Source of the DNA: Synechococcus sp. CS-1332
Lineage (GTDB): Bacteria; Cyanobacteriota; Cyanobacteriia; PCC-6307; Cyanobiaceae
DNA: 64,000 nucleotides
Assembly (NCBI RefSeq): GCF_025127995.1
Contig: NZ_JAHLYP010000020.1
Location: 26,148 to 90,147 of the forward strand
Direction: 5' to 3'
Shown here: positions 45,174 to 55,593 of the stretch, piece after piece
Layout of the letters: each line of letters begins with the position of its first letter
Numbering within the stretch: the stretch's first letter is position 1
Notes under the pieces: model-generated
The model's database searches: none
Told to the model about the DNA's origin: nothing
Seen by the model: only the letters and a program-made list of their open reading frames with translations
Translations under genes and position numbers: made by a program

Positions 45174-45669
45174 ATGACCGCACGTCGTCTCTCCTGTGGT
45201 CTGGTCTTCCTGCCTCTCACGGGCTGTGAATCATTTTGGACGATGACCAATCGCTCGGGACTCGAAGCCGATGGTCGCGAACTCCTGAAGACTGCTGCCG
45301 TCGAACCGCAGCATCTGGAATGCCGCATGGTCGGCACCACACGAAATGCCGCTTGCTCCCTTCGCCTGTCTCCGCCAGAGACCGCATCTGTCATTCGGGC
45401 TCTGGCGCTCGAGAGCATCCAGGCCGATCATCACATTCGGCCTGGGGAATCGCCCCACCTCGCTGCGGCTTCCCAGTGGCACGGCCTGCGAGTATCTTCT
45501 GCTCACCATCAACAAGTCGACGGGTCAGACAGGCATCCAGGTCCCCTTGCAACGACCATGGGCAAGCTCCCAGAATCTCACTGCCCCGCTGCGAGGCAAG
45601 GGCCTTGGCAGCAGCGGACCCTCGCCGGTTGAACGGGCGGATCTCTCCGATCAACCGATGGCCTTCTGA
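45174..45669 (+). pseudogene. Frameshifted lipoprotein gene
   Basis: The frame from ATG 45174 begins with a lipoprotein signal (LVFLPLTGCESFW; lipobox Cys18) and reads well to LALESIQADHH near 45435. Sense then switches to the next frame: NRPTSLRLPSGTACEYLLLTINKSTGQTGIQVPLQ, ending at 45669. The remainder of the first frame is His/Gln/Pro-rich low-quality sequence. A single indel near 45435-45445 therefore probably splits an outer-membrane or periplasmic lipoprotein gene. A sequencing error is the alternative. Confidence 0.55.
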
Positions 45670-45726
45670 GTTGCCGGCACCGTTTGTATCGTCGCTGATC
45701 AACTGTTGAGACGACGACATTCAGGA

Positions 45727-45790
45727 GAGAGCTGACAGGATTCGAACCTCGAACACAAAGACAGTTTCCAGTCAGGCGCCTGTCGAAAAG
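45727..45790 (-). pseudogene. tRNA-Ser-like 3' remnant
   Basis: On the minus strand the block contains AGGCGCCTGACTGGAAAC (an anticodon-arm-like GGA context), TTTGTGTTCGAGG, the invariant T-loop GGTTCGAATCC, and an end CTCTCTCC resembling a serine acceptor. The T-stem and anticodon stem have mismatches and the 5' half (acceptor and D-arm) is not recognisable. It is probably a decayed or partial tRNA-Ser copy, such as an integration scar. Confidence 0.35.
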
Positions 45791-45905
45791 GTATTTGAAT
45801 TTGCATTCAATCCTCCGAACTGGCGAAGCTCAAAGCGATCATGGAATCCTAGGTGCCACTCCTTTTTGCCATTCCGCCTATCCTCGGAATCCAAGTTCTG
45901 CATTG

Positions 45906-46625
45906 ATGGCCACCCCTGCCGACCCATCCTGGGCTGCCCCAGCCCTGCTGACGGGATTCATCGCCGCCCTGGGCTATGTGGGGAAAACAGTCGCCGAGCT
46001 GGTGCTTCAGCAGCGTGAAACAGTGCGGGACCGCAGAAGTCGGCTGGTCGAGCTGTACGCGCTGCTGCGCGCCGGAGACGCGGCCTACGCAGCCCAACGG
46101 AGACTGTTGAAACGGCTGGCAGATCTGCTGAGAAGTCGTGTACCTGAGGCCGCTGAGCTGCCCCCAGGATTTGATCGACTCCTTTTGGAGACCTACGCGG
46201 TCATGAACGAGGAGGAAAGGCAGCTGCATGGATTGATTCAGGCGATGACCATTCACACGTTCCGCCCGCTGAACCAATCACTGCTGGAGTGGCTGCGCGC
46301 GGATCGCTACTTTCGGGCTGCACCGCCTTCCCACCGCCGTTTGGCAGAACTGGCGCTTTTTCTGGCTGAGCTGGAGGCACACCTGGTGATCTGGGTCGCC
46401 AAGTATGCAGCCTGGATCCCGGACCAACCCGACCATGCCCTGGTGTACCTGGCGGATGAGAACAAACATGGCGTGGCTTTCCCCAAGCATGGGGCTGCCA
46501 TCATTGCCAGGGTGCTGTATCATCCACTGCCTAGAAGAAGGGGGTCCAACTGGATGTCCACGGCTAGATTTCCCCATCACTTAAAGCGTCCGCGTCCAAA
46601 GTATGGGAACAGAACACACACTTAA
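45906..46625 (+). CDS. Hypothetical protein with N-terminal membrane segment
   Basis: 239 residues from ATG 45906. One N-terminal hydrophobic helix (APALLTGFIAALGYVGKTVAEL) is followed by a long helical region beginning RETVRDRRSRLVELYALLRAGDAAYAAQRRLLKRL. This looks like a coiled coil on the cytoplasmic side. Central segments LAELEAHLVIWVAKYAAWIPDQPDHALVYLAD suggest a compact domain. The last 30 residues are basic and low in homology character. No family was recognised. The next gene starts 25 bases downstream. Confidence 0.65.
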   Translation: MATPADPSWAAPALLTGFIAALGYVGKTVAELVLQQRETVRDRRSRLVELYALLRAGDAAYAAQRRLLKRLADLLRSRVPEAAELPPGFDRLLLETYAVMNEEERQLHGLIQAMTIHTFRPLNQSLLEWLRADRYFRAAPPSHRRLAELALFLAELEAHLVIWVAKYAAWIPDQPDHALVYLADENKHGVAFPKHGAAIIARVLYHPLPRRRGSNWMSTARFPHHLKRPRPKYGNRTHT

Positions 46626-46650
46626 ATCAGGAGAACCTCCGTCCTCGGCC

Positions 46651-47409
46651 ATGCTCCACTGCCTTGCTGATGATCTATGGGTTGCCGAACAACCGCAGAC
46701 CTACTTCGGCCTGAGCATCGGCACCAGGATGACGGTCATCCGTCAGCGGAGCACCAACAAGTTGGTGATTCTTTCACCGATCCAGCCATCGGCTGAGCTC
46801 GAAAAAGGGCTGGCCGAGCTCGGGGTCGTCGGCGATATCGTGGTGCCCAACGCCTTCCACCATCTCTATCTCCAGGCGTTCATGCAACGCTTCCCTTTGG
46901 CAACCACCTGGGGTCCGCCCGCCCTCAGGCAGAAATGTCCCCATCTGGAGCTGGATCGTCTGCTCAGCGCTGACGCCCCTTCCCCATGGCCAGAGCTGTT
47001 GCTCTGCGGCCTCACTGGACTCCGCACCTTGGGGCCGACGGGGCCATCCCCGCTGCACGAGGTGGCTTTCTGCCACACCCCCAGCAGGACCCTGATCCTC
47101 ACAGACAGCGCCTTCCATTTCGATGCCTCGGCATCCTGGCTCACCCGGTGGATCACGCGAATCGGCGGCGGTTTCGATCGCCTGGAGCCCACCATTCTCG
47201 AGCGGCTGGCCACCTCCGACAAGGCTTCCTTGGCCAGGGCCGTGCAGGTTGTGCTGCAATGGGATTTCGACAGGGTCATCGTGGCCCACGGTGCTGTCGT
47301 TGAACACGGCGGCAAGGAAGGCCTCAGCACGGCCTATGCGGCATTCCTGGATGGGGCTCTCGAGACTTGCGCCGGCAACCACGCCATCACCCAGGTCCAT
47401 CAACCATGA
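46651..47409 (+). CDS. DUF4336 family protein (metallo-beta-lactamase-like)
   Basis: 252 residues from ATG 46651, which follows an AGGAGA ribosome-binding site; an ATG at 46603 overlaps the upstream gene and lacks one. Sequence: LADDLWVAEQPQTYFGLSIGTRMTVIRQ, VVPNAFHHLYLQAFMQRFP, TLILTDSAFHF and WDFDRVIVAHGAVVEHGGKE. The arrangement recalls a beta-lactamase fold with altered metal ligands, as in DUF4336 proteins. The function is unknown. The stop overlaps the ATG of the MDR oxidoreductase (ATGA). Confidence 0.78.
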   Translation: MLHCLADDLWVAEQPQTYFGLSIGTRMTVIRQRSTNKLVILSPIQPSAELEKGLAELGVVGDIVVPNAFHHLYLQAFMQRFPLATTWGPPALRQKCPHLELDRLLSADAPSPWPELLLCGLTGLRTLGPTGPSPLHEVAFCHTPSRTLILTDSAFHFDASASWLTRWITRIGGGFDRLEPTILERLATSDKASLARAVQVVLQWDFDRVIVAHGAVVEHGGKEGLSTAYAAFLDGALETCAGNHAITQVHQP

Positions 47410-48386
47410 AAGCCGCTGTCGCTGAGCGCTATGGACCGCCCGAGGTGCTGCGTATCAAGGAGATCGCCACCCCAACGCCCAAAGACAACGAGATCCTGAT
47501 TCGGATTCATGTGACCACTGTCACATCAGCGGACTGGCGGGTCAGAAGCCAGACGGTTCCGACGGGCTTCGGGCTGATCATGCGGCTGGTGTTTGGCCTG
47601 CGGAAGCCCAGGCAGCCCATCCTCGGCTCCGAACTGGCCGGGGTGGTCGCTGCGATCGGCAGGGACGTCACCCGGTTCAAGGTGGGGGAGCGGGTCTTCG
47701 CCTTCAGCGACGTCGGCATGGGCTGCCAAGCCGAGTACATCGTCCTGCCCCAGGACGGCATGGTGGTGCCCACACCGCCCGAGCTCACGGATGAGACAGC
47801 AGCTGCCCTCTGCTTCGGCGGAACGACTGCACTCGATTTCCTGCGCCGCGGCAAGGTTCAGCGCGGGGACAAGGTGATGGTGAATGGGGCCTCAGGAGCG
47901 GTAGGCACAGCCGTGGTGCAACTGGCCCGGCACGTCGGCGCCGAGGTCACCGGCGTGTGCAGCGGAGCCAACATCGATCTGGTGCGCTCCCTGGGTGCAG
48001 CCCATGTCATCGACTACACCCAGGCCGACTTCAGCCGCAACGGCCAAACGTACGACCTCATCGTCGATACGGTCGGCACGGCGCCCTTTTCTCGCTGCAG
48101 GCGATCACTGAAGGATGGGGGGCGCCTGTTGCTGGTGCTGGCCGGGTTGCCCGAGATGCTCCAGGGGCTGTGGGTGTCGCTGACAAGCCGCCACACGGTG
48201 ATCGCCGGACCCGCTGCCGTGAAACTGGAGGATCTGCGCCATCTGGCGACACTGGCTGAGGCGGGAGAGTTCCAACCGGTGATCGATCGACGCTATCCGT
48301 TTGAGCAGATCGTGGAGGCCCACCGTTATGTCGACAGCGGGCGCAAGAAGGGAAATGTCATCATTTCCGTGCGCAACCAGGCCTAG
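47406..48386 (+). CDS. Zinc-free MDR oxidoreductase (quinone-reductase-like)
   Basis: 326 residues from ATG 47406. It is a medium-chain dehydrogenase: MKAAVAERYGPPEVLRI, ILGSELAGVVAAIGRDVTRFKVGERVFAF, then the Rossmann motif VMVNGASGAVGTAVVQLARHVGAEVTGVCS and FEQIVEAHRYVDSGRKKGNVIISV. The structural zinc cysteines are absent, placing it with NADPH:quinone or enone reductases. It is translationally coupled to the DUF4336 gene and probably acts in the same pathway. Confidence 0.9.
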   Translation: MKAAVAERYGPPEVLRIKEIATPTPKDNEILIRIHVTTVTSADWRVRSQTVPTGFGLIMRLVFGLRKPRQPILGSELAGVVAAIGRDVTRFKVGERVFAFSDVGMGCQAEYIVLPQDGMVVPTPPELTDETAAALCFGGTTALDFLRRGKVQRGDKVMVNGASGAVGTAVVQLARHVGAEVTGVCSGANIDLVRSLGAAHVIDYTQADFSRNGQTYDLIVDTVGTAPFSRCRRSLKDGGRLLLVLAGLPEMLQGLWVSLTSRHTVIAGPAAVKLEDLRHLATLAEAGEFQPVIDRRYPFEQIVEAHRYVDSGRKKGNVIISVRNQA

Positions 48387-48658
48387 TACAGGGTGCCGAA
48401 GTCTGAGGATTTGGTGTGCATCAAGCACCCCGTCCTCCAGATCGTCGCCTCGATTCCTGCCTCGAAACTGACGACGTATCCGTCGATCGGTGAGCATCTG
48501 GCTGTGATGACCAGGCAGGAGCGTCCCGAAGCGGCACCGTGGGGCGTGAAACGCATGCGAGGTTGCTGACATCGGTGTAACGTAAAGAAGACAGAAAAGC
48601 CTCGACCGCCGCTGCAGGTGCTTCCTCGCTGTTCTGCCCCTCTCGAAGAGAAGGCGAG

Positions 48659-49747
48659 ATGAAGCCTCCAATAAAGAAAGGATATGGGCCCAAGGGCGGG
48701 CGTCCAACGCCCTTGCTGGTCGCGACCAGATCTGAAAGCACCCTGCCACAGCCATTGGAGCTGGCGCTGACGGAGCGCAGGAAGAAACTGCACTGCCTCC
48801 AGCAGATTGAGCAGATCATCAGCGCCAATCAAGGCACGATCGACGACATTCTTCAGCAGACGGTCGAGGCCATCCCGAACGCCTGGCCGCATGCCGCCCA
48901 TACCGTGGCCCGAATCTCTCGGGGCACTAAGGCGTATCAAACGGGCGATCTTGATCGTTGCCCATCCGTTCAGTCGTCGCCAATCAGGGCCAACGGCACC
49001 ATCTACGGCTGCCTGGAAGTCGGCTATACCCAACCATTCGCGGAAGCCATCGAAGGACCTTTTCAGGCGGAAGAACGGCTACTGCTGGACACGATCGCCA
49101 ACCGTCTCGGCAGCCTGATCGCCGGGGCCATCGCCGAGGAGTCATTGATCAGAACCCTCCAGGAGAAGGAGAGGCTCTTCAAGCAGTTGATCGCGGTCGT
49201 GGGGGGGATGGCGGAGATGCGGGATCCCTACACCGCCGGCCACCAACACAGTGTGAAAGAGCTGGCCATGGCCATCGGAGTGGAACTGGGCCTACCGGAG
49301 CGCCAGCTAGAGGGCCTGCAACTGGCCGCCTCCGTCCACGACATCGGCAAGATCATGGTGCCGGCGGAACTCCTCTGCAAGCCGACGGCACTGACCACGC
49401 ATGAATTTGATCTGATCAAGGATCACGCCCAGGCTGGCTACACCATCCTCAAGGACGTGGACTTTCCCTGGCCGATTGCCCGGATCGTCCATGAACACCA
49501 CGAACGGATGGACGGCAGCGGCTATCCCAGCGGGCTGAAGGGAGAGGAGTTGCTGCTCGAATCCCGGATCGTGGCCGTCGCCGACGTGGTTCAGTCCATG
49601 TGCGCCCATCGCCCCTACCGGGCCGGCCTGGGCAGTGATGCCGCCCTGGCGGAGATCAGCAAAAACCGAGGCAAGCTCTACGACACCGACGTGGTGGACG
49701 CCTGTCTGAAGATGTTCAACGAGAAGCGGTATGTCTGTGGCTGTTGA
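48659..49747 (+). CDS. GAF-like/HD-GYP domain phosphodiesterase
   Basis: 362 residues. An N-terminal GAF-like sensor (about 50-170, with GTIYGCLEVGYTQPFAEAIEGPFQAEERLLLDTIANRLGSLIAGA) is joined by a helix to an HD-GYP domain. The domain has MRDPYTAGHQHSVKELA, the HD pair SVHDIGKIMVP, and HEHHERMDGSGYPSGLKGEE with its GYP triad. DVVQSMCAHRPYRAGLG follows. Such proteins hydrolyse c-di-GMP or related cyclic dinucleotides. The metal-binding His/Asp residues look intact. It is the second c-di-GMP-related gene in the window. Confidence 0.9.
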   Translation: MKPPIKKGYGPKGGRPTPLLVATRSESTLPQPLELALTERRKKLHCLQQIEQIISANQGTIDDILQQTVEAIPNAWPHAAHTVARISRGTKAYQTGDLDRCPSVQSSPIRANGTIYGCLEVGYTQPFAEAIEGPFQAEERLLLDTIANRLGSLIAGAIAEESLIRTLQEKERLFKQLIAVVGGMAEMRDPYTAGHQHSVKELAMAIGVELGLPERQLEGLQLAASVHDIGKIMVPAELLCKPTALTTHEFDLIKDHAQAGYTILKDVDFPWPIARIVHEHHERMDGSGYPSGLKGEELLLESRIVAVADVVQSMCAHRPYRAGLGSDAALAEISKNRGKLYDTDVVDACLKMFNEKRYVCGC

Positions 49748-49766
49748 GGCCTGAACGGATCCCCTG

Positions 49767-50207
49767 ATGTCAGGCGCCTCCCACCGTCCACTCCGTCTGC
49801 CGCCAGGGGTGGATCTGCGCGGGGAACTCGAAGCCCTGGCCCGGCAGGATCCGGGGCTCAGCGGCTTCGTCGTCTGCGGCATCGGCAGCCTCGAGAGTCC
49901 CGTGCTTCGCTTCGCTGATCAGGACGAAGGGATCGTGCTGGCCGGTCCGCATGAGGTAATCACGCTGGCGGGCAGCATGACTATGGATGGCGCCCACCTG
50001 CACCTGGTGGTGGCCGACGCGAAGGGAGTCACGCTGGGCGGTCACCTCTGCCACGGAAGCCGGGTGCGCACAACAATGGAACTCCTGATGGTCTGCCCCG
50101 AAGGCTGGACATTGGGCCGGGAGCGGGATGCCGCCACCGGCCATCTGGAACTGACGCTCAGCCCATCGCCGCCGAGCCGCCCACCACTTCCAGGATCTCC
50201 TGGGTGA
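49767..50207 (+). CDS. DUF296/PCC-domain protein with unusual C-terminal tail
   Basis: 146 residues. The PCC/DUF296 domain has [83 protein letters not shown]. Plant members bind AT-rich DNA; bacterial members are uncharacterised. The last 17 residues are Pro/Ser-rich and read antisense through the 3' end of atpG, a 50-base convergent overlap. This suggests loss of an earlier stop. It follows the HD-GYP gene by 20 bases. Confidence 0.85.
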   Translation: MSGASHRPLRLPPGVDLRGELEALARQDPGLSGFVVCGIGSLESPVLRFADQDEGIVLAGPHEVITLAGSMTMDGAHLHLVVADAKGVTLGGHLCHGSRVRTTMELLMVCPEGWTLGRERDAATGHLELTLSPSPPSRPPLPGSPG

Positions 50208-51108
50208 TGGCCGCTTGGCGGGCCTTGTTGTAGTCGAGGGTGAGGGTCTTGGCGAGTGCCTTGGCGTTGTCGCTGGCGTTGTTCATGGCCGTCATCCGGC
50301 TGGCCAGTTCACTGGCGGCCGCTTCCTGGAGGGAGCGCAGCAGCTGATTGGCCAGATAGAGGGGCAGCAGAGCATTGAGCAACTGCTCAGGGCTCTGCTC
50401 GAACACGAAGTCGGGCTGAAGGGACGGATCAGCGTTCTCCACCTTGCCGACCTCCACGCCGAGGCGGCCGTCGCGGGTGATGAGACGGAAGATCTCGTCA
50501 TCCGAGCTGGCGATGCCCTGGGGATCGAGGGGCAGCAGGGTCTGGACGACCGGCTGGGAGCTCACCAGGTTGATGAAGCGGGTGAAGACGATCTCCACCC
50601 GATCGGTGCTGGCCGAAAGGAACTCGGCCAGCACTTCGTTGGAGATCTCGTTGGCTTCCTGGGAGGTGGGCAACTGCTCCAGGCCGGTGAAGGTGGCCCG
50701 GATCGGGTAGGAGCGGTTGGTGAAATAGGTGATGGCCTTGCGGCCCATCAGCACCATGTCCACGGCAAAACCCTGGCCCTTGAGTTCGGCGAAGCGCTGC
50801 TCGGCCCGCCGGATGACGTTGGCGTTGTAGCCGCCGCAGAGGCCACGGTCGCCGGTGACAACCAGCAGGGTGATGGTGCCCACCGGACGGCGCTCGCCCA
50901 GCAGGGGGGAATCGGACCCCTCAAAGCCCATGCGGGACTCGAGGTTCTGAAGCACCCGGGCCAGACGATCGGCGAAGGGGCGGGTGCGCAGCACCTGCTC
51001 CTGGGCACGACGCACCTTGGCGGCGGCCACCAGCCGCATGGCTTCAGTGATCTTGCGTGTGTTCTTGACCGAACTGATCCGGTCACGGATTGCCTTGAGA
51101 TTGGCCAT
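50158..51108 (-). CDS. atpG: ATP synthase gamma subunit
   Basis: 316 residues, the length expected for the cyanobacterial form with the regulatory insertion. It begins [36 protein letters not shown] and ends [27 protein letters not shown]. The insertion near residues 195-230 ([21 protein letters not shown]) lacks the paired cysteines of chloroplast gamma, as in cyanobacteria. It is the central rotor shaft of F1. It lies 13 bases after atpA and is the last gene of the cluster. Confidence 0.96.
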   Translation of the reverse strand: MANLKAIRDRISSVKNTRKITEAMRLVAAAKVRRAQEQVLRTRPFADRLARVLQNLESRMGFEGSDSPLLGERRPVGTITLLVVTGDRGLCGGYNANVIRRAEQRFAELKGQGFAVDMVLMGRKAITYFTNRSYPIRATFTGLEQLPTSQEANEISNEVLAEFLSASTDRVEIVFTRFINLVSSQPVVQTLLPLDPQGIASSDDEIFRLITRDGRLGVEVGKVENADPSLQPDFVFEQSPEQLLNALLPLYLANQLLRSLQEAAASELASRMTAMNNASDNAKALAKTLTLDYNKARQAAITQEILEVVGGSAAMG

Positions 51109-51121
51109 GGGTGGAGAGTCC

Positions 51122-52639
51122 TCAGGCGGCGGCCAGCATCGAGGAGGTGACCTCGCGGATGGCCTCCTTGAGAATGGCTTCGGATTCGTCGCTCAGCACC
51201 TTGTCAGTCTGAACCTGGTTGATGAACTCGGGCTTGCTGCTCTTGAGGTATTCGCGCAGCTCGCGGGCGAACTGGGGCACCAGCTCGACGGGCACCTCAT
51301 CAATCAGACCCTTGACGCCCGCGTAGACCACCGCCACTTGCTCGGCGAGGATGAGGGGGCTGAACTGGGGCTGCTTGAGCAGTTCACGCAGACGCTTGCC
51401 CCGGCCCAGCTGGGCCTGGGTGGCGGCATCCAGGTCGGAGGCGAACTGGGAGAAGGCGGCCAGCTCGTCGAACTGGGCCAGTTCCAGCTTCAAGGTGCCG
51501 GCGATCTTCTTGATCGCCTTGGTCTGGGCGGCTCCACCCACCCGGCTCACGGAGATACCCACGTTGATGGCGGGGCGCAGGCCGGAGTTGAACAGGTCGG
51601 AGCTGAGGAACACCTGGCCGTCGGTGATCGAGATCACGTTGGTGGGGATGTAAGCGGAGACGTCACCGGCCTGGGTCTCGATGATCGGCAGGGCGGTCAT
51701 GCTGCCCTTGCCCATGGCGTCGGAGAGCTTGGCGGCCCGCTCCAGCAGGCGGCTGTGGCAGTAGAAGACGTCGCCGGGATAGGCCTCACGACCGGGGGGA
51801 CGGCGCAGCAGCAGGGACATCTGGCGGTAGGCCTGGGCCTGCTTGGTGAGGTCGTCGTACACAACCAGAGTGGCCTTGCCCTTGTACATGAAGGACTCGG
51901 CGATGGCCGCGCCGGTGTAAGGGGCCAGGTACTGGAGGGCCGCCGCTTCCGAGGCGCTGGCCGCCACCACCACGGTGTAATCCAGGGCGCCGCGCTCGCG
52001 CAGCACTTCCACCACGTTGGCCACCGACGCGTTCTTCTGGCCGATGGCCACATAGACGCAGACCACGTCCTCCCCCTTCTGGTTGAGGATGGTGTCGATG
52101 CAGATGGCGGTCTTGCCGGTCTGGCGGTCGCCGATGATCAGTTCCCGCTGGCCGCGGCCGATGGGAATCATGGCGTCGATGGCCGTGATGCCGGTCTGCA
52201 TGGGTTCATGCACCGACTTGCGCTGGATGATGCCAGGCGCCATCGACTCGATCAGGCGCGTCTCGGTGGTGGGGATCTCACCCTTGCCGTCGATCGGCTG
52301 GCCCAGAGCGTTCACCACCCGGCCCAGCATGGCGTCGCCCACCGGAACCGCCGCAATGCGGCCGGTGGCCTTGACGGTGCTGCCTTCCTGGATACCCAGG
52401 CCCTCGCCCATCAACACGACGCCGACGTTGTCGTCCTCCAGGTTCAACGCCAGGCCCTCGGTGCCGTCCTCGAACAGCACCAGCTCACCGGCCATCACCT
52501 GCTCCAGGCCGTAGACCCTGGCGATGCCATCACCGATTTGCAGGACGGTGCCGACGTTGCTGACAGACACCGACTTGTCGTAGTCGGCGATCTGCTTCTT
52601 GAGGATGGCGCTGATCTCGTCGGGGCGGATGGAAACCAT
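51122..52639 (-). CDS. atpA: ATP synthase alpha subunit
   Basis: 505 residues. The Walker [19 protein letters not shown] and the signatures [42 protein letters not shown] and [20 protein letters not shown] are complete. It is the non-catalytic nucleotide-binding subunit of F1. The beta and epsilon genes (atpD, atpC) are not in the window; in cyanobacteria they form a separate operon. Confidence 0.98.
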   Translation of the reverse strand: MVSIRPDEISAILKKQIADYDKSVSVSNVGTVLQIGDGIARVYGLEQVMAGELVLFEDGTEGLALNLEDDNVGVVLMGEGLGIQEGSTVKATGRIAAVPVGDAMLGRVVNALGQPIDGKGEIPTTETRLIESMAPGIIQRKSVHEPMQTGITAIDAMIPIGRGQRELIIGDRQTGKTAICIDTILNQKGEDVVCVYVAIGQKNASVANVVEVLRERGALDYTVVVAASASEAAALQYLAPYTGAAIAESFMYKGKATLVVYDDLTKQAQAYRQMSLLLRRPPGREAYPGDVFYCHSRLLERAAKLSDAMGKGSMTALPIIETQAGDVSAYIPTNVISITDGQVFLSSDLFNSGLRPAINVGISVSRVGGAAQTKAIKKIAGTLKLELAQFDELAAFSQFASDLDAATQAQLGRGKRLRELLKQPQFSPLILAEQVAVVYAGVKGLIDEVPVELVPQFARELREYLKSSKPEFINQVQTDKVLSDESEAILKEAIREVTSSMLAAA

Positions 52640-52702
52640 GGGTGGGAGTCCCCGGAGGGGAGGCGATGAAGTGAGAAGGAGAGGGGAATAAAGGGGGAAG
52701 CG

Positions 52703-53251
52703 CTAGCTCACGTTGGCGAGCGTCAGGCCGAGGCGCCGCACCTGACCGGCGAGGCTGGCGTCGATCACCCGGGAACCGACGCTGAGGACGAACCCACCGA
52801 TCAGGGCAGGATCCACCGCGAGGCTGATCTCCACCTTGTCGGTACCGGCTACAGCCTTGGCTTTCTCAGCGAGCAGCGCCTGCTGCTCGTCGCTCAGGGG
52901 GCTAGCCGAGGTGACGGTGGCCAAGGCGATCTGGTTCTGCTCGCGGTAGAGCTCCAGGAGCCGCTCCAGGACGGCATCAAGGAACCCGATCCGCTGGCGG
53001 TCGGCCAGCAGCTTGAGCAGGTTGAGGAAGGAGGGGGAGATGGCCGCCCCGAAAAGTTGCTCGAGGGCCGCTTTCTTGCCTTCGACCTCCAGGACCGGGG
53101 AGGCCATCGCCTCGCGCAGGTCGCTGGAATCGTGCCAGAGGGCCAGGATCGCCCGGGCCTGGTCGATCACCGCATCGGTGTCCCCATTGGCGTCGCAGAC
53201 CTGGAGGAAAGCGTCGGCGTAGGGGGTGGTAATGGTGTTGAGCAGAGGCAT
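52703..53251 (-). CDS. atpH: ATP synthase delta subunit
   Basis: 182 residues: YADAFLQVCDANGDTDAVIDQARAIL, FLNLLKLLADRQRIGFLDAVLERLLELYREQ, and a C-terminal VDPALIGGFVLSVGSRVIDASLAGQVRRL, the OSCP/delta signature. It links the top of F1 to the peripheral stalk. The start overlaps the atpF stop by one base (TGATG). A 63-base gap follows before atpA. Confidence 0.95.
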   Translation of the reverse strand: MPLLNTITTPYADAFLQVCDANGDTDAVIDQARAILALWHDSSDLREAMASPVLEVEGKKAALEQLFGAAISPSFLNLLKLLADRQRIGFLDAVLERLLELYREQNQIALATVTSASPLSDEQQALLAEKAKAVAGTDKVEISLAVDPALIGGFVLSVGSRVIDASLAGQVRRLGLTLANVS

Positions 53252-53790
53252 CAGGCGTTCCCCATCGATTGAATGGACTGATCGATCAGCTGGGCCTGCG
53301 TGCTGGCGTCGAGGCGGCCGGGGAGGCTGGCGAGGGCCTTGGCGATCGCCATTTCGGCGGCCTCGCGCTGCAGCAGCTTGCTGACGCGGGACACCTCCGA
53401 ATCCAGATCAGACTGGGAGTCCTGCTTGAGCCGCGCCATCTCCTCGACGGTGCGCTTCTCGCTTTCGAGGCGGATGGCCTCGGCACGGACCTTGCCGTCA
53501 GCGCGAATCTTCTCGGCACGGGCGCGAGCCTCACCCAAGCTCGTCTGGGCCACGGTGAGGGACGCGGTGGCGACACTGAGGCGCTCTTCGGCTTCCTTGA
53601 GTTCCCCCAGGATCCGCTCGCGGCGGCGCTCCAGGATGCCTCCAAGGAAGCCCCGCAGGAACCACACCAGGCCGGCGATCACGATCGCCAGATTGATGAT
53701 GTTCGTCTCGAAAATGTCGAGGTTGAGGCCGAAGGTGCCGTGGCTGGCGAACAGGGTCGTCAGGGTTGAAAGGAGAGGGAAGGGAGTCAT
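53251..53790 (-). CDS. atpF: ATP synthase subunit b
   Basis: 179 residues. An N-terminal membrane anchor ([35 protein letters not shown]) is followed by a long charged amphipathic helix ([34 protein letters not shown]), the right-handed coiled coil of the peripheral stalk. The start overlaps the b' stop by four bases (ATGA). Confidence 0.95.
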   Translation of the reverse strand: MTPFPLLSTLTTLFASHGTFGLNLDIFETNIINLAIVIAGLVWFLRGFLGGILERRRERILGELKEAEERLSVATASLTVAQTSLGEARARAEKIRADGKVRAEAIRLESEKRTVEEMARLKQDSQSDLDSEVSRVSKLLQREAAEMAIAKALASLPGRLDASTQAQLIDQSIQSMGNA

Positions 53791-54269
53791 GAGGCGGGCA
53801 GAAGACGGTCGACGATGAGGTCGGCAAGCCTGTCGGCATCGGCCTCAAGAAGGCTCAGGGCATCCGCCCGCTGGACATCGATCTTGCTGCGGGCGCTTTC
53901 GCGGCTGGCCATGGCGTCCGCCTGGGCCACCGCCATGGCCTCGCGATACAGACGGTCGGAATCCTGCTCGGCCTCCAGGATCACCTTCTGAGCCTCAAGC
54001 CGGGCCCCCTTCAGCTGCTCCTTGAGATCAGCCTCAAGGCGAACGCTCTGGGCGATCTTCTCCTTGGCCTGGGTGCGGCTGGTGGCGATGTACCCCTCAC
54101 GGTCCTCTACGGCCTTGCCGACCGGTCGGAAGAAAAGGGTGTTGAGGATGAAGGTGAGGAGCACCACCTGCAGCGCCATGAGCGGCAGGGTGGCGTCGAG
54201 GTCAAACAGACCTCCCTCGGGCGACCCTGCGGTCGCACCTGCCTCGGCAAGCAGAAGCCAGCTGGTCAT
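53787..54269 (-). CDS. atpF2: ATP synthase subunit b'
   Basis: 160 residues. A membrane anchor ([38 protein letters not shown]) is followed by a charged helix. The FFRPVGK..DREGYI segment is characteristic of b'. Photosynthetic organisms use a b/b' heterodimer as the stator. This gene is sometimes named atpG in cyanobacteria, which should not be confused with gamma. Confidence 0.94.
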   Translation of the reverse strand: MTSWLLLAEAGATAGSPEGGLFDLDATLPLMALQVVLLTFILNTLFFRPVGKAVEDREGYIATSRTQAKEKIAQSVRLEADLKEQLKGARLEAQKVILEAEQDSDRLYREAMAVAQADAMASRESARSKIDVQRADALSLLEADADRLADLIVDRLLPAS

Positions 54270-54368
54270 GGGGCAAAAAAGCGGGCGGTGGTGGAGGCGT
54301 GGATGGAGCCGGGGGTGGCGAAGGGCCGCGACGAACGTGCGGCCCGCTCCTCCCCCGAAGGCCTCCGA

Positions 54369-55497
<1,129 letters not shown>

Positions 55498-55523
55498 CGG
55501 GGATAGGGCCTGGCGGAACGTCT

Positions 55524-55583
55524 GGGCCGCCGAAGCGGCTGAAGAGGGCCGCCGAAGCGGCTGAAGAGGGCCGCCGAAGCGGC
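55524..55583 (-). repeat. Three tandem 22-bp repeats, each a C(UUCG)G tetraloop hairpin
   Basis: On the minus (transcribed) strand each unit contains GCCGC-TTCG-GCGGC, a 5-bp perfect stem closed by a UUCG tetraloop. Hairpins occupy 55526-55539, 55548-55561 and 55570-55583, exactly 22 bases apart. Spacer bases are almost identical between units. There is no T-run after any of them. They lie wholly between the atpI stop and the atpB start. Confidence 0.85.
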
Positions 55584-55593
55584 TGGAGAGGTA

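Noticed and set aside
50984..52669. A 561-codon plus-strand open frame opposite atpA
   Set aside because: Antisense shadow of atpA; composition is His/Gly/Leu-rich and no family resemblance was seen.
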